Shown: piece after piece, positions 1 to 11,935 of the stretch
How positions within the stretch are numbered: position 1 is the stretch's first letter
Layout of the letters: every line of letters begins with the position of its first letter
Source of the DNA: Ophiura sarsii
Taxonomy: Eukaryota > Echinodermata > Ophiuroidea > Amphilepidida > Ophiuridae
Length of the DNA: 64,000 nt
Assembly: GCA_035610835.1 (NCBI GenBank)
Contig: CM069441.1
Location: 158,643,255-158,707,254, forward strand
Reading direction: 5' to 3'
Program-made: the position numbers and the translations under genes
The notes under the pieces: generated by a model
Seen by the model: the letters and a program-made list of their open reading frames with translations, nothing else
Told to the model about the DNA's origin: nothing
Database searches by the model: none

Positions 1-314
1 GTTAAAATATGACCCAAAGTCGGTGCGAATAGTGTTTGAATGGGCAAAAGGAGTTGTGATCTAAATTTTGACTAAAAAAAATCACCAAATTGCATGAATG
101 GATTTTCAAAAATACAAAATCTTTCAGCTTATGAGGGGTCACATTCCACTTCAAATAGACACCAACTGGGCATGCAAGCGCAATTGGTCCTTCAGCATCA
201 GCGAATCATCCCCTCCAATGTTCACAACAAATTTACGCTACTGCTAGAATCGACTGACTTGTGGCATAAAACGTTATGCCCCAACTTACTCTTGGGTCCG
301 GTCAGGTATAATAT
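1..314. other. No recognisable feature
   Basis: I see no convincing coding sequence, repeat boundary or RNA gene in these bases. A 74-codon open frame from 94 has no recognisable protein character. Confidence 0.5.
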
Positions 315-661
315 TTAGGCCTAAAAAAAAAGAGGTTTGATTGGCGTAACATAGAAAAAAAAATAGGGTAGGTAGGTCGGATGTTTTTTTAATTTTTTAA
401 TTTTTTTTTAAATCTGTAAAATGTCTATGAAATTTTATATACCAGCACACATATACCATACAGACATAAACAAATGGCACAAATACACATTTTCACTGTC
501 TTTATTTCTTTTTCTCACACACATTTTTTTTTTTTTTTTTAATTTAAAAAAAATATAAAAAAAAAAATATAAAAAATAAAAAAATAAAAAATGTTTAGGG
601 TCGGGGGTTAAAATAGGGTCGGTCGGGTTACGCCAATCAAACTTTTTTTTTTTAGGCCTTA
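315..661. mobile_element. MITE with ~35 bp terminal inverted repeats
   Basis: The left end (TTAGGCCT, an A-run, then GTTTGATTGGCGTAAC) is mirrored at the right end (GTTACGCCAATCAAAC, a T-run, then AGGCCTTA). The AT-rich middle contains long A and T runs and two 'tagggtcgg'-type motifs. No transposase is present, so this is a non-autonomous DNA transposon. The superfamily is not assigned because no clear target duplication is visible. Confidence 0.75.
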
Positions 662-1325
662 GCGTAAATTACCCGCCAGTTACTAGCCTAGTAGCTTACC
701 CCGCATTGGCGCTCTCAAAATTTTGGGTTACGCCTCAGTTACTAGCGAGGTAGCGCTATTCTTCAGCTACCCGTCATTGGTGCACTCGGCCGTTTATGTG
801 CTAGGTGTATATGCCGTATACAACCATTCCCCAAATTCTGAGAAGATCCATCACGGACGCCATTAGAATCAAGAATTTAAGCAACAGTTGATCAATAAAA
901 ACCACATGAGTAAATCTTAACATAAGTTGCGTGATTGCCTGAGACAAATACTCAACAGTTGTCCAATTGAAACAATTAACGCAATATTTCAGCACCAAAA
1001 TGAGTTTTGACCGGGGTTTTCCCCAATTTGTTACTAAATTGATTTGCTCAACGTTGGGTAGTTTTTACTTTTATACAACACCTAGATTTCTATATATGTT
1101 GAATAAAATGTATTCAACCATTTACCCAACAGATGATTAAACGCAATTAAGCAACGTATTTTGCTCAACATTTTAGCAGTGTAGCTACGTTCACCCTGTG
1201 GTTACTCGCCGGCGTTAAAGCTGAGAGTATAATAATTCCAAGAATAATTTCGTTTGGCCGTATGTCCACAGGTGTTGCTTTACATAGACATCTCGATCAT
1301 TTATTCCATTATGGTCATAAAAAGA

Positions 1326-1640
1326 GAACTAAGTCGAAGCCAAGCAATTAACGTGTCTTTTATGAAAGATAATTGTGTAAGCTTTACTTAGAAACTTTGA
1401 AAATTGAAGAAAAAATTGATTCTTGGTTTCAAAATGCCGAAAATTAGTGAAATTATGGAAATTTGGCTGAAAATCCAAAATATCGGCCGTGAGGTGTAAA
1501 TGGTCAGAAAGAGGTAACTAAGTCGAAGCCAAGCAATTAACATGTTTTATATGAAAGATTATTGTATACTATTTACTTATAGACTTCAAAAATTGAAGAA
1601 AAAATTGGTCCTTGGTGAGAAAATGTAAAAAGTTGAAAAA
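1326..1640 (+). repeat. Direct repeat, two ~115 bp copies spaced 190 bp
   Basis: Two diverged copies begin with 'aagtcgaagccaagcaatta' at about 1330 and 1520. Both continue through 'tatgaaagat' and 'aattgaagaaaaaatt'. The rest of 662-2025 shows no gene that I can support. Confidence 0.7.
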
Positions 1641-2964
1641 TCCAAGATGGCGGCTATGCAATAAATGATCGGGGAGTAAACCTGTGTTGTGTGTCACACT
1701 AAACGCTACTCCGTCGACGGTAGCTTTCACGATCACTTGCTCTACCGGAGTAACAGGGGCGGAGTAAAGATTGAGTAGCGCCGCTTACGTTTACCTTTGC
1801 ATTATTGAAACCGCGCGAAATCTTTCATCTGAAAAATCACTCCGACGAAATGGATTCATCGAGTATTCGAATATTGATGTTCATCCTCATGTTGTTGAGC
1901 CGATGAAGACTTGTTTGTCAAATCCCTGTACTCTTACAATGAACGAAGAGGAAAAGCCAGAAGTAAAGAGCGCGTTTCTGAGCTTATATCCTTAATTGCA
2001 TGCCTTCTATACATTACCATGATTACAGGGAGTCCCTAAAAAGGGTGCACATGTTTGCGCAACTTGTTGACCATGAAGTTCTTAAGTTTGGTGTAATATG
2101 TATATTTACACCGAAGGGGGAAAACACTCAGCTTTCAGATGCCGTTTATTTTATCTGATTTGGAGTTTTCAATCCTATGAGATATATCCAGTTTATCAAA
2201 GCTACCCAAAATCGACGTTTTCCTCATTTTACAGACAGAATGATTATGAGCGATAAAACGATACTAACATCGGTCTATCCATGGGCATCAATCGTCTTGA
2301 AACATTAGGGTGGGCATTTGACCAGAATTGTTTAAAAGAGGCTGAGATCAAAAATGATGTCCATGGAATATGTGATATAAGGGGTTACGAGCAGTTATTC
2401 TGGGATCCCTCTGAAGTGCACGCCGCACGTTATCAATGTGTTACTGTGTCCTGCCACTTTTCATATCTAAATTAGTCTTCCAGAATGTTTTTTATTCATA
2501 TTGGTGCTTGTTCCATCTACCAAGTATTTCCAATACTCCTTTGTAGATAGATAGATAGAAATAATAGGTGTATACGACGGGTATTAAACAAATTATAAAT
2601 AATTTAAACAGGTTCATCCTCGTCGTGGATAGAAAAGAGACAATTATGTAGGTGTATTTCTAGATATGGTACGTGAGTGTTTGGGAAATGAATGGCAAAC
2701 TCTCTGGTGACTTCTGCTGGACATTTCGTTTCATTATATTTTAAGGCCATGAACACCCTCTTTCTAATGAAAATTGAGGCAATATGGACGTCTGTCTTGT
2801 TTTGAAAATGTAGGCCCAATAAACATTTTGTGAAACCGCGTCAAAAGGATTGGTTCGAATCATGTAACACACATCTTTATATTCAGTTCTACTTGGATAC
2901 ACAGGCACTCATTCCATTATTTAAACCTATTCAATCTCAATACAAAAATGTTATTTGGCATAAG

Positions 2965-3183
2965 GGGCCATATCCAAACTCTAGTGATTTTATAGCGCTT
3001 TTCTACCGATTTTACCCCGGTATTACAACGGTATTTTATTCTATTGTTAAAAGCATCGGAAAAGATCGGTGATTAACTAGAGCCTCTCTACTTATCTGGC
3101 GTTAACAATAGAACTATTGTAGTACTCTCGATGGCTCAATTAGTGAAGCAGACAGATGAAAGCGCGAGGAAGGTTGTGTTATT
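2965..3183 (+). repeat. Left copy of long inverted repeat
   Basis: It begins 'ggggccatatccaaactcta' and contains 'ggcgttaacaatagaact'. Its complement lies at 6440-6661 with only a few differences. The pair sits 3.3 kb apart inside the TA-flanked composite element. Confidence 0.88.
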
Positions 3184-3639
3184 AAGCTGACCAGTGTTCA
3201 CTCGACCCCCGTTGTGACGTAAAGAGCGACCCATTTGCCAGATTGTACATCTATCGGGTTTCTAGTACAAATGCCAGGTTTTATTGTTTTCTGGTTTAGG
3301 CATAATGTGTGTAATCAAGTAGCATTATGAATCTTACTCCCCTAAATAGTGTCATTTTTCTGCATTTTAGACTATTTAAGAATGTTGCATACACTCTGAA
3401 CGTGACCTAATAAATAATAATTATTAAGAAATGAAGTAATTAATGTAAAAAAATAATATATAAATTAATAATTATATCAAACAAATCTACTGTATTTAGG
3501 CCTATTTATAATTAATTGATTGATAAATAATTAAATAAACATCAACAATTAAGAAAGAAAATACAAAATAAATAAATAACGTTGAAATGATGTCAATATA
3601 AATGAAAACCGACCTCTACCCAGACTGGACCGCTCTACG

Positions 3640-4290
3640 AATAGAATAGAATAGAATATTTTATTGACATTCACCAAACATTATGGTATAATCAAAGTAA
3701 CGATACATAATAAACAAGAATAAAATACATGTAAGCACCATTCATATAATAAAGTGATATAATGCATGTGAGTAAATATTACAAATTACTCTCACGTGTT
3801 GCGAAGCATATATTAACATAGTCAATAACTATTTTGAGCACATCATAATCATTAGCACACATAATTAAAATAAACCTATTATAATCAGATAAGCTATCCA
3901 AACACAGAATTTCTTTTAAGTCTGAAAATAATTTAGTCCGATGATCATTGTAGAGACTGCATTCCATAATAAAATGGAATTCATCTTCAATGTTATTAAG
4001 ATCACATTTTGTACAAAGTCTATTTTCAAGTGGTGTTTTAGGGGAAGTATGACGGCCTTTTTCAACCATAAGGGTGTGAGAGCTAATTCTAAGTTTACTA
4101 AATGCTACTCTAAAACTACGATTAAACATAATAACATAATTTTCTTTTGCAAAACTATCTTTGAATTGACAATATGTTCTAAGTTTTGGTTGTGAATTTG
4201 TAATACTATCTTTCCACTGAGTGTTATAAATATCTTCGAGGCCAGAAGTAACAATTGTTGAAATGTTGGATTTACAGCATGTATAGAGCA
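3640..4290 (-). mobile_element. LINE ORF2 C-terminus and 3' tail (non-LTR retrotransposon)
   Basis: The minus-strand frame (stop near 3779) encodes a typical non-LTR retrotransposon C-terminus: PKLRTYCQFK, then FSKLRISSHTLMVEKGR, then a Cys-rich knuckle (RLCTKCDLNNIEDEFHFIMEC). The 3' end has a short UTR and finishes in three to four copies of a TATTC pentamer at 3640-3660, as in LINEs with microsatellite tails. The 5' part, including the endonuclease and most of the reverse transcriptase, is absent. On the same strand the coding part is immediately preceded by a tRNA-like sequence. Confidence 0.82.
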
Positions 4291-4312
4291 CAATGAATAC
4301 AAACCATATAAA

Positions 4313-4388
4313 CCGCCACAAAGATTCGAACGTACGGCCTGCTGATTGAGAGTCCTAATCTTTACCAACTGAGCTATTTCGATTTTCC
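4313..4388 (-). repeat. tRNA-like head abutting the LINE fragment
   Basis: On the minus strand an A-box-like TAGCTCAGTTGGTAAAG and a B-box-like ACGTTCGAATC are spaced as in a tRNA. The acceptor stem does not pair well, so this is a tRNA-derived SINE head or tRNA pseudogene, not a functional tRNA. It lies directly upstream of the LINE ORF2 remnant on the same strand. Confidence 0.6.
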
Positions 4389-5309
4389 TGAAATCCTCAG
4401 CGCTTTATACCCAAATATAGTTCTCATTCAACTACGGATTTTTAAACACGGTGTTGTTGTCTGAAAAATGAGTCTATGATTTATTAGATGTAGGCCTAAG
4501 TTATTTTCGTTCGGCCTATATCAACAATTTTTGAACAACATTACAAGTTATTCGCGGTATATTAAATGTACAATTTAACAAACAAAAACTAGTACTAGTA
4601 TACCCGCCCCCCCCCCCCCCCCCCCACCCCAACTCAAAGGTTGCATTCATGACTCAACGATTTTTACGAAACTTATGTAAATCCCTATCGATTGCACAGT
4701 CAGACATCAAGGATTACCTCAATAGAATCCATTTCACTCATGCGTGTCCGTAACAAAAGGGTCTTGTTCCCGTGGTATTTGTTGTTCAGATCAATTTGAT
4801 GCAAGTCTTACTGTTCAAAGAATGACCTATACATTTGGCGGGTTATTTAAACGTGTTGATCTGTAGTATTAGTCTTTTCAAATTTGGGAACAGACTTTAG
4901 TTCCTACAAATATGACCGACATGACCGATATAATGAATGGCTTCTATTGCTAGTATTCACATCACATTATCTAAATCAATCTTCAATACATGTAGCATTG
5001 AATATAATTTAGATTACAAAAAGGATTTGGTTTTTCTGTCACGAGGAGTACAATGAAAACATTGAATTGTACCTGTCCAATTACTGTATCCGATTTCGTA
5101 TCGAATAATGTTAAAATCCATGTTCTGTTTCTTATAATTTTATTGCTACTACGTATGTAGCTCCTTATAATAATGATATTAAAAAAACCACACACACAAA
5201 AAAGCCCCCAACAAACAAAAACAAAAACAGAAGAAATAAATATAAAGGGATAACATAAATAAATATAATCATAAATATGGGTAAAAAACCATGGGACGTA
5301 CAAAATAAA

Positions 5310-5404
5310 GGTACTACTGAGATCGAACTTACGATTCAATGATATCTATATCATTATGAGTGTTTATTGTAAATCCGCTGCCCTACCAACTGAGCTAACC
5401 GGTA
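5310..5404 (-). repeat. tRNA-like sequence with long insertion (SINE head)
   Basis: On the minus strand GGTTAGCTCAGTTGGTAGGG (A box) is followed by an over-long anticodon region and AAGTTCGATCTC (B box). The ends gtacc and ggtacc flank it. The ~95 nt length and disrupted anticodon arm argue against a working tRNA. Confidence 0.55.
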
Positions 5405-5630
5405 CACAGCAATTTCTTGTCATGCGCGTTCAAATATATGGATAGGTTCACATGATTTTAAAAAAAAGATAAAACAATAATAGGTCTAATGAATAACAAA
5501 GCCCCTCCCCAAGAAAAAAAAAGAAAAAAATATTACAAAATAACAAAACGAAAACGTTAACAAAACAAAACAAAACAAAACAGAGACATTGGAGACAGAG
5601 AGAGAAAAAAGAAGAAAAGAGAAGAAGTAA

Positions 5631-5704
5631 TGGTTGGTTGAGGAATTGAACCCAGGATTCCTGCGTGGGAGCGCTAGAGCGTGGCCACTATGCTGCACTA
5701 GACT
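5631..5704 (-). repeat. tRNA-derived repeat with pyrimidine-rich tail
   Basis: On the minus strand a head with GCATAGTGGCCACGC and a B box GGGTTCAATTCC is followed by a long pyrimidine-rich stretch (5490-5625 on the plus strand is purine-rich). This layout fits a tRNA-derived SINE rather than a gene. Confidence 0.5.
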
Positions 5705-6439
5705 ATTACAGTTTTGGCAAAGTCGTTGATAAATATATATTTAGTATGGAGTTATTCAAGCATCACATTTCTTATGCGTTGCTGAACCCCAAACTTTGTT
5801 TTCAAAATTAAAATAATGAAGTGATTAACATTTTAAACAATGGGAATTGTTCTTTAGGATTTCAGCTTCTTGCCGGTGCTCTGCAATCTGTAATCGCTTC
5901 AGTATTGCGTGCACTAGGGCATGAGAATTGAGCGTCAAAATTTGTCGCAACTTGTATGGTGGTTTCATGTTCCAAAGGGTTACAGGCCAAATGCATGGGA
6001 TGTGACAGTTGACAACCAGCAAAGACCATTCTATTCTATTGATAGGGAACATTGTATCGAAAATTGAAGAAAGGACAAAAGTCGAAACAATATCCTCTCT
6101 AAACTAATGACTTGGATTGTATATTGTATAATACATAAGTATTATATTGTATAATACTTCCAAACACGATGGTCAATATATTACGCCCCCTCCGTCATCA
6201 CCCATCCATTATACAAATATGTTACGTGACCTATCGCCAAAATGTTTTCAGCATTGATTTCAATGGAATGAAGGGGGAAATGGGCTACTTTCACAAGATC
6301 AAGGCAATACTGCGCCGAACAATAGATGAATAGAGTGTGGTAGCTTAATTCATATGTCTAGACGACCAGATACATTGATCGGCGGTGAACGTAAACATTT
6401 TACGATCGGATTTAAAAAGCTTATAGTATTTCGTAAAGA

Positions 6440-6661
6440 ATATAACACAACCTTCCTCGCGCTTTCATCTGTCTGCTTCACTAATTGAGCCATCGAGAGT
6501 ACTACAATAGTTCTATTGTTAACGCCAGATAAGTAGAGAGGCTCTAGTTAATCACCGATCTTTTCCGATGCTTTTAACAATAGAATAAAATACCGTTGTA
6601 ATACCGGGGTAAAATCGGTAGAAAAGCGCTATAAAATCACTAGAGTTTGGATATGGCCCCT
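6440..6661 (-). repeat. Right copy of long inverted repeat
   Basis: Reverse complement of 2965-3183, containing 'agttctattgttaacgcc' and ending 'tagagtttggatatggcccc'. The near-identity of the arms indicates a young element or gene conversion between the arms. Confidence 0.88.
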
Positions 6662-6933
6662 AACACTGGTGAAGGGCAATAGTACAAGAGGAAGTTGTAT
6701 CTTAGGAGTAAACCTTTGAAACTGTCAAGTGGCACAACATCGATTCTGGGTAGCTCTAGTTAATTGTCCATATCTCAGAATTGACAAATCCGAATCAGAT
6801 GAAATAAGCAGCATCTGAAAGCGAGGTGTTTAGTCTTTCAATACGTGTAAACATCTTACACCAAATACTAAAGCTTCATGGTCAACACTCAACAAGTTGG
6901 GTAAACACGTGCACCCTTTTTAGGGACACCCGG

Positions 6934-9836
6934 TATATACCCGTTGTTGCATTTAGCAGTGGATGGCGACCCGTCGGAAGAGAAGGTGGTTGTCTAAGCC
7001 GAAATCACGTGACTGGTGGGAAAACATTGTTCTCCAAGAGTTGGACGACGAAGACTGGCGTTGAATTTCAGGTATTAATCTAAATAATGTATATTGCATA
7101 GTGAGGAAAAAAAGCGCACTAAAGTGGAACGAAGCCATCTTGTTTTCAAAAACAAGTTCGAAACTTTTAAACGTTGCAAGAATTATATATTTGTGATGCG
7201 ATCTGTGAAATTGGAGATATTTATATCATAAGAAACTGAGAAAGCTGAAACCGTGCTGATAACATTTACAGAACTGTTTCGATCATTTTTCTACGATCAC
7301 TACAAAAAAGTTACGAGTGATGATTGTGAGGTCATAAGAAGCTACAGAACAAGAAATCATGAAACAGTCCAAAAAAGATACATAGTTCAATAGAATTAGA
7401 ATAACGACATAAAGTTATATAGAAAAGTAACTTAACCGGTCCACTAGCATGACTAGTGGCCATTCCTCTCTTTGGCGAAGCTGAATCTGTCCCCGTTTCA
7501 CCGGTGGCACTTCATCATCATCATCATCATCTTCCTATACTGTGCAGAAACCTCTTGTTGAGTTTATTCGCACAACGTATCCCTGGGACCTAGGAATACA
7601 AATATGACCGAGCAGACACAGACCGGGATGATCCTACTCTTTACGAAGGAGCCTGTGACTTTAACGTGCTCGGTGATAGATCTTCCGATACAGGGGACTA
7701 ATTTCCACGTGACTTCCGAACCACGGTGCGCTATGAGCATGCCTACTTCATCTGCACGGTTTGAAGGAGGCACGGGGATGAGGCTGTGTCGGTATATCGT
7801 AACTCGCGCTCAACGATCCACCAACAGAACTACGGTACACAGTATACGAGCGCTCCTAACCGCTGCGCCACCTCGCCCCATTTATGGTATGAAATTGTAT
7901 ACCTTGGTTACACAACTTTTATTCTGCCATCGAGAGGACGGTAGCGGATCTCCGGGGGGGGGGGGGGGGGGGGGGTCAGAGTGCCCCTGACGGCTTTGAC
8001 CGGGAAGCGATTTTTTCTTTTTTACTAGTCATCATTTGTAAAATTTATTTATTTCGTTTTAATACGGAATAAAGCAAAACTCACTGAATAAAATGATTTT
8101 TAAACTAAATAAAAAACTCAACTGATTTTACCTGTGAGACCATACAAAAAAGCGAAGTGAAGGGAAGGGAAGATGAAAAGGGAGGTGAGGAAGATCAAAA
8201 GAGTAAGGAAAGGAAAGGGAAAAGGGTAAGGATTGGGAACGAAAGGAAGAAGAGAGTGAGAAAAGAGGGAAGGAAAAGGTAAACAATGGAAAAGAAAGGG
8301 AGGTGATGAAGATAAAGAGGGAAGGAAATGGAAAAGGAAAGAGAATAACAACAGGTAGGAAGGAAAGAGAGGCAGGAAAATAATGTTTAGATAGTTGATA
8401 AAAAAGGGAAAATAAGTGGAAAAAAAGTGAAAATCGAGAAGAGATTATTTATTATGTGTGAGCGTCCTTAAACTAAAGCGAATATTTCTCGCCAATTTGG
8501 AACTAATTAAACCATAGTCGCGTTTTTCGTAACTGTGACGCTGCTAGCGTTTAATCAATGTTATTGTTCCTTTGTCATTAATGATGTATTCAAGCGTATT
8601 TATTAGCTTGAATGTGGTAGCGTAAGTAAGCTCATTAGCTGCTTAAATCTACCTTTGCGTTAATTGCGGTAGTCTAAATACCTGTTTCTCGAAGAAATCG
8701 ACACGAAGAAACACCAGATTTAACTGTGGCCAACTAGGGTATATATATTTCTTCCCCGGTTGTTTCATTTGTCAACTCCTCAATAATATATGATATAAAT
8801 AGATGATTTTGTTGATTGATTCTGTGCTAGATTTACGCAAATGCCGTTCCAAAACAAGCATGCGAAAAAGAGACCAAATTCTCCTCTTAATCTCCCAGGT
8901 GCGGTATACTGCTCGCCCACGACAAAAGGAAGTATTGGATAGTCGTGGGCAACCCTTAAACTTTCATCCGGCACCACTTTGTCAACCATTAGGGATGTGC
9001 AATTACATACACTTCCTCACAGTAACCTTAGGTGCTAACTGGTGTTCACCGGGGGAAAATACCCTTTGCTCCCCTGACAAGTGACCCCAGATACGCCACT
9101 GGAGAGGGCGGACATGCCTCCACCACGTTGTGGGGGGGGGGGGGGGGGGTGGGGATACAATATCAATGTCTCCCACAATTTGTACTTACAGGACTGGTCT
9201 GACGTTCCTTGCGCCGACGATTTATGTTGAAATATAAGTTTGTAATATCTTTTTTTTAATGCCATCACTCTTTCTCGGTGGTAACGAGCGTCAAGGTTAA
9301 CATGGTCAAGGCAACTTCGAGAATGGCGATCGGCGTAAGGGGGCATTCCTCACTATCTGACACAGGGCCTATGAAGCGGACTCGGTAAAATCACACAAGT
9401 ATATTTTAAAAGTTGTCATCATCATAATTATCTTTAATGAATGTGGGCTGATAGGAGAGACGAGCGTAATGTGTGGCTGTAGCGTTACACCGGCTCTGCC
9501 TGGCTCAAGCTACTTTGGACCAAAGATATGGATGGTAGCTCGGCCTTGTCTGGCCCAACTTTACTACCTTGGGTGGTAGCATGGTCAAGTCTGCGCTGTT
9601 TCTTTTCATAACGTGGCGAGGGTTTGTAACACATCTGAGAGTATAATAGGCCACGCCGATCACCAAACTCGGATTGTTTTAATTTACCAATATTCGCGTA
9701 TATCAAATCAATGGTGTCAAACAAGCCACATTGTGCTTTATTTGTTCGCTTTATTCCATATAGAGGGCGCTATAACCGTAACGTGCCTCGCTAGGTTACG
9801 GGAAGAAACCGCGTCCGGTCTGGCAACGATAATTAA
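6934..9836. other. Gene-free stretch with simple-sequence tracts
   Basis: No gene is supported here. The stretch holds a CAT microsatellite near 7512, a poly-G run near 7957, a purine-rich tract at 8155-8430, a second poly-G run near 9131, and an isolated right-end-like 'gatacgccactgg' near 9090 similar to hAT MITE termini elsewhere in the window. Confidence 0.5.
7785..7880 (-). repeat. Possible tRNA-derived SINE head
   Basis: The minus strand reads GGTGGCGCAGCGGTTAGGAG, a good A-box region. A clear B box is not seen at the expected distance, so this is tentative. Confidence 0.3.
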
Positions 9837-10193
9837 TGTGTACTAAGAGGTGTGTTGAACGCTGCGCCCTCAATTAGGATAAAAACCGGGATTTCTACAT
9901 TTTTACAATTTATTGTATTACATACACAAACTTACAGCTGTAAGGATCAGCCGTCACAGCTTTACGCTATTTTTCTTTTCTATTCAAATAACATACGATA
10001 TTACATAGAGGGCGTTTAAAAAAAAAAGTTTCAATAAATAGCGATGCTATTTCAACATATATTTCAACACTTGTTTTAATCAAGTTTTTCTGCTTTATTG
10101 TGAGTAGAAACAACAATAATGGTCAATTATAATGATTATCTTTAATATTAAGTGATTTTTGTAAAAAAACAACAACTTAAACATAGTACACCT
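9837..10193. mobile_element. TTAA-flanked MITE, copy 1
   Basis: Flanked by TTAA at 9833-9836 and 10194-10197. The ends resemble each other in inverse orientation (TGTGTACTAAGAGG and ATAGTACACCT). It shares 'gctgcgccctcaatta' and 'atagagggcgttt' with the element at 47499-47895, so both belong to one family. TTAA duplications are typical of piggyBac and Kolobok-type elements. Confidence 0.72.
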
Positions 10194-10326
10194 TTAACAG
10201 AAAGCACTCGTATTCGTATAGGCCTACGTGTACACTACCTAAACCACGTGGCTTACTAGCGGTCGCATGATCTCACACTATAAAGTTGAATGCCGGGGTT
10301 GATTGAAGCCCTCTAAAGTCAATACC

Positions 10327-10975
10327 AGTGTAGTAGGACTCGGGACTCGGATCGAGTCCGACTCGAGTCCTTATTTTCAAGGATTCGGACTCGGACTCAG
10401 TCCCAGTACTCTCGGACTCGGACTCGGACCCCAAGGACTCGGCTTCGAGTCCTCAACGAGTCCGGCAAAATTTGGGGGGTTTTTCAGGTGTTTTATTTTC
10501 ATTAATTTACCTGAATTTTGTTTTGCTGAGGGACTGAATTCCGCAGTCCGCCGCTAGCATAAAATAACTTGCCGATATATTGATAAATGAATTCTAAAGT
10601 GAGCCGCTTACAAATCAAATACAAGAACATTAGGAAGCGATCCAAGAGTGGAGTCTTAGACACCGTCAGAGTACAGGTCACAAAATACTTGGATGACGAT
10701 CACAAAGGCAATGATGCTCTCCAGTTCTGGGCAGCAGACAGCCTAACCAAGATACGCTACCCTGCCCTTCATAAGTTAGCACAGAGGGTGCCCTCTGTAC
10801 CAGCAAGCATAGATACGCTAGATATCTATGCCATGCCAGCAAGTAGCGCTCCCGTGGAACGCATATTCAGCAGAGGGGGTTGTTCATGCGGCCACATCGC
10901 GCCAGATTGTCCCCCAAAATGGTACAGATGCTGTTGTTCCTGAAGTGCAATGAGCATCTACTTTAAATTCAACAT
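10327..10975 (+). mobile_element. Decayed hAT transposon with GGACTC subterminal repeats
   Basis: The left end starts CAGTG and is followed by many 'ggactc' and 'gactcgg' motifs (10335-10470), then by the end of a hAT transposase. The structure fits a hAT element with an internal deletion. No matching right terminus is visible downstream. A related terminal piece lies at 20395-20510 in the opposite orientation. Confidence 0.7.
10587..10965 (+). pseudogene. hAT transposase C-terminal dimerisation domain, frameshifted
   Basis: The open frame carries the hallmarks of the hAT C-terminal domain: NDALQFWAADS, IRYPALHKLAQ, then MPASSAPVERIFSRGG. Immediately after RGG, in a run of five G bases (10876-10880), the family-typical continuation switches frame (LFMRPHRARLSP, then LLFLKCNEHLL and a stop near 10963). 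One extra base in the G run explains this. The N-terminal BED finger and most of the catalytic RNase-H-like core are missing, so the remnant cannot encode an active transposase. Confidence 0.85.
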
Positions 10976-11164
10976 ATAACCTTAGGGCAACTCAAAACTG
11001 CTTTTGATGATTGATGAGGTCAAAACTCAGGTGTTGTTAAGCAATGAAATATTCAATTTTCTTCCCTGTTTCATTTTCATACAACAACAACTAACGGGTA
11101 TTTAGGACGCTATTTACATATGTACCATAGCGTTTAAAAGAAAAGAAAAGTTAAAATAAATAAG

Positions 11165-11935
11165 TCTTAAAGGTCCCAGGAAATGCAAATATAATTGGTG
11201 TGATTTGAATCAAGTCTACGAGGAGGGACCAGAAAGCATTCAATAGTTGTGCTAGTTGATGATGACATCATTTGTGGAACTATTGATAGCTCAGTGAGTA
11301 CTATGAAAAGAAAATTCCAGGTGACTGGTTTGAATCTATTCATGATACTCACTGATAATCAATATACCACAAATGATGTCATTTGTGGTGTGTTCATTTT
11401 TCTGGCCCTGTTTATTGCAATGGAATGTCCCACAAAGACTTGGAGCAGGATTATCATCCCATTTCCTGGTACCTTTAAGATTACTTTGATAAAAGTCTCC
11501 GTTGACTGAGCAGTTCTGAGGTGTATTGGCAGGGAGTTCCAGGCCTTTGCAGCAGTAACCTTAAAACTGCGATCACCGATAGTAAGATTGGATCTGGGAA
11601 CAACCAGCCGGTTAGTGTCCATCGCATATTGTAGGGAGCGAGCAGGGACATACACAGAGAACTGTTCAGCCAAATCCCAAATAGGGAGGAGCCAAGTTGT
11701 TTAAAGCCTTACTAAATATGTACAAAACTACTTTATACACAATCCTTTGTTGAACTGGCAACCAATGCAATGTCTGAATAAGGGGTGTGGCATCAACTCT
11801 TCTACCAACTGCGAACACAAGGCGAGCAGCGCTGTTTTGCAGTCGCTGCAGGCGGTTGATATCCTTTGCCGAAAGCAAAGTGAATAAGGCATTGCAATAG
11901 TCGAGTCTAGAGGTCACATAGATTAGAAGTATAAA
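11165..11935 (-). pseudogene. CR1/L2-like LINE reverse transcriptase C-terminus, frameshifted
   Basis: The minus-strand frame (about 11917 to 11670) reads SRLDYCNALF, INRLQRLQNSAARLVF, TLHWLPVQQRIVYK and KALNNLAPPYL, which are classic C-terminal motifs of CR1/L2-type non-LTR retrotransposons. Near 11670 the frame shifts by one base and continues as LAEQFSVYVPARSLQ, GDRSFKVTAAKAWNSLP and LRTAQSTETF. The 5' portion is absent. This is a truncated, inactive copy. Confidence 0.85.

Larger units (their letters stand above)
2026..6933. mobile_element. 4.9 kb composite element with long inverted arms, TA-flanked
   Basis: The left terminus starts 'cagggagtccctaaaaaggg' after TA. The right terminus is its complement, ending 'ccctttttagggacacccgg' before TA. 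Inner arm segments also match in inverse orientation: 2965-3183 and 6440-6661 are nearly identical over about 218 bp. The termini resemble the small TA-flanked MITE at 42191-42887, which suggests a Tc1/mariner-like or related family. No transposase is recognisable inside. The interior carries a LINE 3' end and tRNA-like sequences, probably later insertions. Confidence 0.7.

Noticed and set aside
5486..5698. Phe/Ser-rich minus-strand open frame
   Set aside because: It is the pyrimidine tail of a tRNA-derived repeat.
4313..5704. Functional tRNA genes
   Set aside because: A and B boxes are recognisable, but acceptor or anticodon arms do not form properly.
7604..7990. 128-codon plus-strand open frame
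   Set aside because: It ends in a poly-G run, overlaps a possible SINE head and shows no protein family features.
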